NCBI GenBank assembly: GCA_028697875.1
Contig: JAQVEQ010000120.1
Coordinates: 1-8,757, forward strand
Length of the DNA: 8,757 nucleotides
Direction of reading: 5' to 3'
Origin: Novosphingobium sp.
GTDB lineage: Bacteria; Pseudomonadota; Alphaproteobacteria; Sphingomonadales; Sphingomonadaceae
This document shows positions 6,653-8,757 of the stretch, one piece after another. The notes beneath the pieces are model-generated. The model was not told the origin of the DNA. It was given only the letters and a program-made list of their open reading frames with translations, and did no database searches. Position numbers and translations under genes: made by a program. Numbering within the stretch: position 1 is the stretch's first letter; each line of letters opens with the position of its first letter.

Positions 6653-7171
6653 TCAGCACACGTCGATGCGGCCGCCCGCCTGCGGCTTCCAGCATAGCAG
6701 CATCCGGCCCGGCCGTTGCGCCACCCCGCCACCGGGCACGAAGCCCAGCCGTTCCAGCAGCGCGCGGGAACGCACGTTGCCGGGCAGGCACTCGGCCAGG
6801 ATACGGCTCTCGGGGTGGCGGACAGCCAGCCGCGTCACGATCGCGCGGACGGCTTCATCGGCCAGCCCCTGTCCCCTGACACCTGCCGCGAACCAGTAAC
6901 CGATCTCGACCGCGCGCGAGCCCCGGCGATGGACGCCGACCGTCCCCGCCAGCCGCGCCTCATCCCGCGGCCACACGCCTAGGAAACGATTGTCCGGCCC
7001 GCTCCGCGCGATGAGCGCTTCGGCATCGGCCAGCGTGAAGGGCTCCGGCAGGAAATGGACCCGCGCGGTAACGGACGCGTCGGTAATGGCCGCCAGCCCT
7101 GCGGCATGACCCGGCCGCAAGGGGGCGATGCGGCATCGCGCGGTAGTGAATTCGTCGAAGGGAAGGCTCAC
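6653..7171 (-). CDS. GNAT-family N-acetyltransferase (RimJ/RimL-like)
   Basis: Transfers an acetyl group from acetyl-CoA to an unknown amine, possibly a protein N-terminus or small molecule. The fold markers run in order: an opening beta strand FTTARCRIAPLRPGH (about 8-22), a central strand AGTVGVHRR, then motif A with EIGYWF and the pyrophosphate loop VRGQGLADEAV (about 98-108). A C-terminal NVRSRALLERLGF helix-strand (about 132-144) follows. With GTG at 7171 it is 172 residues, normal for the family; that start has GGAGA seven bases upstream and places the first conserved strand near residue 8. The frame is open to ATG 7234 (193 residues), but no ribosome site precedes that codon. It runs tail-to-tail with the GGDEF-EAL gene and lies 223 bp beyond the arsC-like gene on the same strand, so it may have its own promoter. 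The substrate cannot be told from the sequence. Confidence 0.85.
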   Translation of the reverse strand: MSLPFDEFTTARCRIAPLRPGHAAGLAAITDASVTARVHFLPEPFTLADAEALIARSGPDNRFLGVWPRDEARLAGTVGVHRRGSRAVEIGYWFAAGVRGQGLADEAVRAIVTRLAVRHPESRILAECLPGNVRSRALLERLGFVPGGGVAQRPGRMLLCWKPQAGGRIDVC

Positions 7172-7178
7172 GATGGTT

Positions 7179-7183
7179 TCTCC
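7179..7183 (-). promoter_or_regulatory. Ribosome binding site supporting the GTG start of the acetyltransferase
   Basis: TCTCC on the + strand reads GGAGA on the minus strand with a 7-nt spacer to GTG at 7171-7169. This is the main reason to prefer GTG over the upstream ATG at 7234. Confidence 0.6.
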
Positions 7184-7273
7184 GGGGAGACCGCCGCGAC
7201 CGGGAACGAGCTTTCGGAATGACCATGCGCGCACCGGACACGGCGGCGATGGTCACGAACGATGACGACATGC

Positions 7274-7291
7274 CGCTCCTTAGAAGGAGCG
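7274..7291. promoter_or_regulatory. Perfect 18-bp inverted repeat, candidate operator or RNA hairpin
   Basis: CGCTCCTT (7274-7281), AG, AAGGAGCG (7284-7291): two perfect 8-bp arms with a 2-bp centre. It lies 103 bp upstream of the acetyltransferase GTG. Each strand presents an AAGGAG. No T-tract follows on either side, so a terminator is unlikely. It could be a repressor site or a structured leader; nothing in the window identifies a cognate regulator. Confidence 0.5.
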
Positions 7292-7394
7292 CCAATAGGC
7301 CTTGGCAAACAGGGTGGCTGAGTCGGTCATCGCCCGGCGCAATGGCACATTCCCCGGCAGCGGGCAATTGCCGCCGTCCGGACCGGCGCCATCG

Positions 7395-7742
7395 TCAGGC
7401 GAACGCTTCGGCCCATTCGGCTTCCTTGAAGCCGACCAGCAGCCCGCCGGGATATTCCGCCACCGGCCGCTTGATCGTGGACGTGTGCTCCGCCATCAGC
7501 GCCACGGCCTTGGCCGCGTCGATCCCGTCCTTGTCCGCATCGGGCAGCTTGCGGAACGTGGTGCCCGCGCGGTTGAGGATTTTCTCCCACCCCTTGGCGG
7601 CGACCCATGCTGCCAGCCTGGCGGGATCGGCCCCGGCCTTCTTGTAGTCGTGAAAGGCATAGGCGATCCCCTGCGCATCGAGCCACTTCCGCGCCTTCTT
7701 CACCGTGTCGCAGTTGGGAATGCCGTAAAGGGTAACGCTCAA
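7395..7742 (-). CDS. ArsC/Spx-family protein, YffB-like
   Basis: A small thioredoxin-fold protein of the ArsC/Spx family, YffB branch, thought to act as a glutathione-linked thiol reductase; physiological substrates are poorly defined. 115 residues. It begins VTLYGIPNCDTVKKARKWLD with a single active-site Cys11, followed by the family HDYKKAG, the GWEKILNRAGTTFRKLP block (about 51-67), and IKRPV (90-94) whose Arg is the usual anion-binding residue. It lacks the extra cysteines of true arsenate reductases and has no ars neighbours, so arsenate resistance is not implied. Start: TTG at 7742 with AGGAG six bases upstream; an upstream ATG at 7784 in the same frame lies inside the ABM gene and gives unconserved residues. 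It begins 2 nt after the ABM stop, so translation is probably coupled, and it would become an in-frame extension of that gene if one copy of an 8-bp repeat were lost. Confidence 0.9.
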   Translation of the reverse strand: MSVTLYGIPNCDTVKKARKWLDAQGIAYAFHDYKKAGADPARLAAWVAAKGWEKILNRAGTTFRKLPDADKDGIDAAKAVALMAEHTSTIKRPVAEYPGGLLVGFKEAEWAEAFA

Positions 7743-7744
7743 GC

Positions 7745-8050
7745 CTATCTCCTGTCGAATCGGCGGGTGTGCGGGTGTGCGCACGAATATACCGTATACT
7801 CATCGTAATACTGCGACCGGCCACGTTCCTGGATCGTGGCATGTTCGGGATGGGTGGCCCAGGCATGCACCGCCGCCTCGTTCGTCCATTCGGAAATCGC
7901 GACGACTTCGCCATCCTCGGCAGTGTAGCTCTTGAACGAGACAAAGCCCGGCTGGGCTTGTGCGAGCGCTTCCATCCGTTTCGCATCGGCCGCATAGGCC
8001 ACCGCATCGATGTCCGCCCGCTTGCGGTTACGGAAGACCACCAGGAACAT
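7745..8050 (-). CDS. Antibiotic-biosynthesis-monooxygenase (ABM) domain protein
   Basis: A 101-residue single-domain protein of the dimeric alpha-beta-barrel ABM superfamily, which includes quinone/polyketide monooxygenases and heme-degrading enzymes. Visible signs are the first strand FLVVFRNR, the helix AYAADAKRMEALAQAQPGF, the strand GFVSFKSYTAEDGEVVAISEWTN split around a turn, and the helix AAVHAWATHPEH followed by YYDEYTVYSC. Its activity cannot be assigned. The ATG at 8050 shares its A with the ruvC stop (TGATG) and has GGGAG seven bases upstream; a GTG at 8053 is also possible. It is therefore translationally coupled to ruvC. The last about 12 residues (after YTVYSC) are encoded by a stretch with AT-rich codons, an 8-bp tandem repeat and rare-looking AGG AGA codons that form the next gene's ribosome site. 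This tail may be a recent addition. Confidence 0.88.
   Translation of the reverse strand: MFLVVFRNRKRADIDAVAYAADAKRMEALAQAQPGFVSFKSYTAEDGEVVAISEWTNEAAVHAWATHPEHATIQERGRSQYYDEYTVYSCAHPHTRRFDRR
7749..7753 (-). promoter_or_regulatory. Ribosome binding site fixing the TTG start of the arsC-like gene
   Basis: CTCCT on the + strand reads AGGAG on the minus strand, with a 6-nt spacer to TTG at 7742-7740. It lies inside the last codons (AGG AGA TAG) of the ABM gene. Confidence 0.75.
7764..7779. repeat. 8-bp tandem repeat (two copies) in the 3' end of the ABM gene
   Basis: CGGGTGTG is repeated at 7764-7771 and 7772-7779 (minus strand: CACACCCG twice). Eight is not a multiple of three, so a change in copy number changes the reading frame of the ABM tail. 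With one copy the frame passes the present TAG and continues without a stop into the arsC-like frame. Confidence 0.85.
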
Positions 8051-8520
8051 CACCGTTCTCCCAGATGCGCGTCCGCGATGGCCACTGCCAGCGCGTCCGC
8101 TGCGTCCGCCCCGGCGATCGCCGCGCCGGGCAGCAACACTTTCAGCATGGCCTGGACTTGCGCCTTTTCCGCGCCGCCCGTGCCCACGACCGACTTCTTT
8201 ACACTACGCGCCGCATGTTCGGAAACCGGGAGGGCGGCCCGCCCGCATGCAGCCAGCACCGCGCCGCGCGCCTGGGCCAGCTTGAGCGTCGATTGCGGGT
8301 TCTTGTTGACGAAGACTTCCTCCACCGCCGCGCGATCGGGCGCATATTGCCCGATCACGGCATAGACCGCGTCGAGCAAGTGCAGCAGCCGCTCCGGCAG
8401 GGGGGCCTTGGGGTCGGTCGCCACCTCGCCGTTGGCGATGTGCGACAGGCGCGTCCCTTCGCTGCGGATCACGCCCCAGCCGGTGCAGGACAGCGATGGA
8501 TCGAGGCCGAGGATCACCAT
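8050..8520 (-). CDS. ruvC: Crossover junction endodeoxyribonuclease RuvC (Holliday junction resolvase)
   Basis: Dimeric metal-dependent nuclease that cuts Holliday junctions in recombination and replication-fork repair, working with the RuvAB motor. 156 residues, slightly shorter than the usual 165-175, with the shortage at the C-terminus. The RNase-H-like active site is intact: Asp7 in LGLDPSL, Glu67 in AVEEVFVNKN (E. coli Glu66), and Asp139 and Asp142 in GADAADALAVAIA (E. coli Asp138 and Asp141). The QSTLKLAQARG segment (76-86) is also typical. The ATG at 8520 gives the standard MVILGLDPSLSCTGWG. No good Shine-Dalgarno precedes it, only a distant AGG; instead a hairpin abuts the start codon. 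The stop overlaps the ABM start (TGATG). ruvA and ruvB, which commonly follow ruvC, are not the next genes; ABM and ArsC-like genes occupy that place. Confidence 0.96.
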   Translation of the reverse strand: MVILGLDPSLSCTGWGVIRSEGTRLSHIANGEVATDPKAPLPERLLHLLDAVYAVIGQYAPDRAAVEEVFVNKNPQSTLKLAQARGAVLAACGRAALPVSEHAARSVKKSVVGTGGAEKAQVQAMLKVLLPGAAIAGADAADALAVAIADAHLGER

Positions 8521-8551
8521 GCGGCGGACCTAAACCGGATAAGTCCGCCGC
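8521..8551 (-). promoter_or_regulatory. Stem-loop directly abutting the ruvC start codon
   Basis: On the minus strand GCGGCGGAC (8551-8543) and GTCCGCCGC (8529-8521) form a perfect 9-bp stem with a 13-nt loop. The 3' arm ends immediately before ATG 8520-8518. There is no T-tract. It fills most of the 49-bp gap between the desaturase stop and ruvC, and the only Shine-Dalgarno-like bases (AGG) sit at the loop/stem edge. Either a weak terminator for the desaturase gene or a translational control structure for ruvC. Confidence 0.55.
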
Positions 8552-8569
8552 GCAAAGGCCCCGGCCAGT

Positions 8570-8757
8570 TTATGCCGGCAGTTTCCTCTGCTTGGGCTGG
8601 GCCTGCATGTTCGGCCGCTGGACGTTCCAGACGAGGCCCAGCTTTTCCAGGATGACGACGACCCACATCGACATGTCGACTTCCCACCAGCGAACCTGGT
8701 TGGAAGCCGCGCGCGGGTGGGCGTGGTGGGTGTTGTGCCAGCCTTCGCCCAGTGTCC
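8570..8757 (-). CDS. Acyl-CoA/fatty acid desaturase, C-terminal fragment (5' end outside window)
   Basis: The last 61 residues of a membrane-bound di-iron fatty acid desaturase, entering from the right window edge and ending at TAA (8572-8570). The fragment opens TLGEGWHNTHHAHPRAAS: HNTHH (8737-8723) is the third histidine box that binds the di-iron centre in the delta-9 acyl-CoA/acyl-lipid desaturase family. It continues with the typical WWEVDMSMW, a hydrophobic VVVILEKLGLVW segment and a charged tail rich in Q, K and P. The enzyme introduces a double bond into membrane fatty acyl chains. ruvC follows on the same strand after 49 bp. The substrate position cannot be judged from this fragment; the family call is strong despite its shortness. 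Confidence 0.9.
   Translation of the reverse strand, partial: TLGEGWHNTHHAHPRAASNQVRWWEVDMSMWVVVILEKLGLVWNVQRPNMQAQPKQRKLPA

Larger units (their letters stand above)
7172..7394. other. 223-bp intergenic region with palindromes, no convincing gene
   Basis: This is the longest unassigned stretch in the window, between the arsC-like stop (7395) and the acetyltransferase start (7171). It contains an 18-bp dyad at 7274-7291 and the 10-bp palindrome GGCAATTGCC at 7363-7372. A minus-strand ATG at 7271 has AAGGAG four bases upstream and an arginine-rich frame of 103 codons, but that frame runs into the acetyltransferase in another phase and looks like a shadow. I see no clear promoter, T-tract terminator or tRNA. 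Confidence 0.6.

Noticed and set aside
4546..6732. A 728-codon open frame on the minus strand, antisense to the whole GGDEF-EAL gene
   Set aside because: The + strand frame has unmistakable domain motifs end to end. The antisense translation shows no recognisable motif and its openness follows from high GC and codon-position bias.
4830..6899. A 689-codon + strand frame overlapping the GGDEF-EAL gene in another phase
   Set aside because: Arginine/proline/glycine-rich composition typical of an out-of-phase shadow; no motif.
7300..7380. A stretch resembling the D-arm of a serine/leucine tRNA (gtggctgagtcggt)
   Set aside because: No T-arm consensus (GGTTCGAATCC-like), no closing acceptor stem and no anticodon arm could be found.
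7783..7803. AT-rich near-palindrome TATACCGTATA with a TATATT that could be a -10 box for the arsC-like gene
   Set aside because: It encodes the conserved YTVYS of the ABM protein and no -35-like hexamer is found at 16-18 bp.
7302..7808. A + strand frame starting TTG downstream of the AAGGAG in the 7274-7291 palindrome
   Set aside because: It is antisense to the ArsC-like gene, has a 12-nt spacer to a TTG, and has no recognisable motif.
8561..8578. CCGGC/GCCGG hairpin over the desaturase stop codon as a terminator
   Set aside because: Only 5 bp with an 8-nt loop and a three-T tail; too weak to call.

Overview
The window is GC-rich, densely packed bacterial chromosome. Several protein families look alphaproteobacterial, most likely Sphingomonadales: the divergent ask/ubiG pair, a monofunctional aspartate kinase beginning MARIVMKFGGTS, and the ruvC-linked small genes. 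That assignment is inferred from remembered family resemblance, not from a search. I see no insertion sequence, integrase, CRISPR array, convincing tRNA or rRNA, or composition-shifted island. This is mostly core or housekeeping DNA, and I do not see a clear new multi-gene system.

Layout, left to right. (1) Bases 1-1754, + strand: the C-terminal three quarters of katG (catalase-peroxidase), cut by the window edge. A strong 15-bp stem-loop (1818-1851) follows and probably terminates transcription from both sides. (2) Minus strand, read right to left: aspartate kinase (3616-2357, TTG start), then a small SnoaL/NTF2-fold protein (2319-1885) that keeps all the catalytic residues of ketosteroid isomerase. 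(3) Divergent from the kinase after only 53 bp: ubiG (3670-4443, ubiquinone O-methyltransferase). It is followed on the same strand by a 700-residue PAS-PAS-GGDEF-EAL cyclic-di-GMP protein (4519-6621). (4) A tail-to-tail junction with a GC-rich hairpin at 6624-6650. (5) A leftward gene string, transcribed from the right edge inward: acyl-CoA desaturase C-terminus (8757-8570, partial), ruvC (8520-8050), an antibiotic-biosynthesis-monooxygenase (ABM) domain protein (8050-7745), an ArsC/Spx/YffB-like protein (7742-7395, TTG start), a 223-bp gap holding a perfect 18-bp palindrome, and a GNAT acetyltransferase (7171-6653, probable GTG start).

How the genes relate: katG handles peroxide; ask is the entry step to lysine, threonine, methionine and diaminopimelate; ubiG makes the respiratory quinone; the GGDEF-EAL protein sets c-di-GMP levels. 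ruvC resolves Holliday junctions and is translationally coupled to the ABM gene (TGATG overlap), which lies 2 nt from the arsC-like gene. Apart from that compact minus-strand string the genes do not form one pathway.

The points most worth checking are: the complete ketosteroid-isomerase active site beside ask; an 8-bp tandem duplication that decides whether the ABM and ArsC-like proteins are separate or fused; an ideal Shine-Dalgarno sequence buried in a hairpin before the c-di-GMP gene; an 18-bp palindrome before the acetyltransferase; and a hairpin abutting the ruvC start codon.
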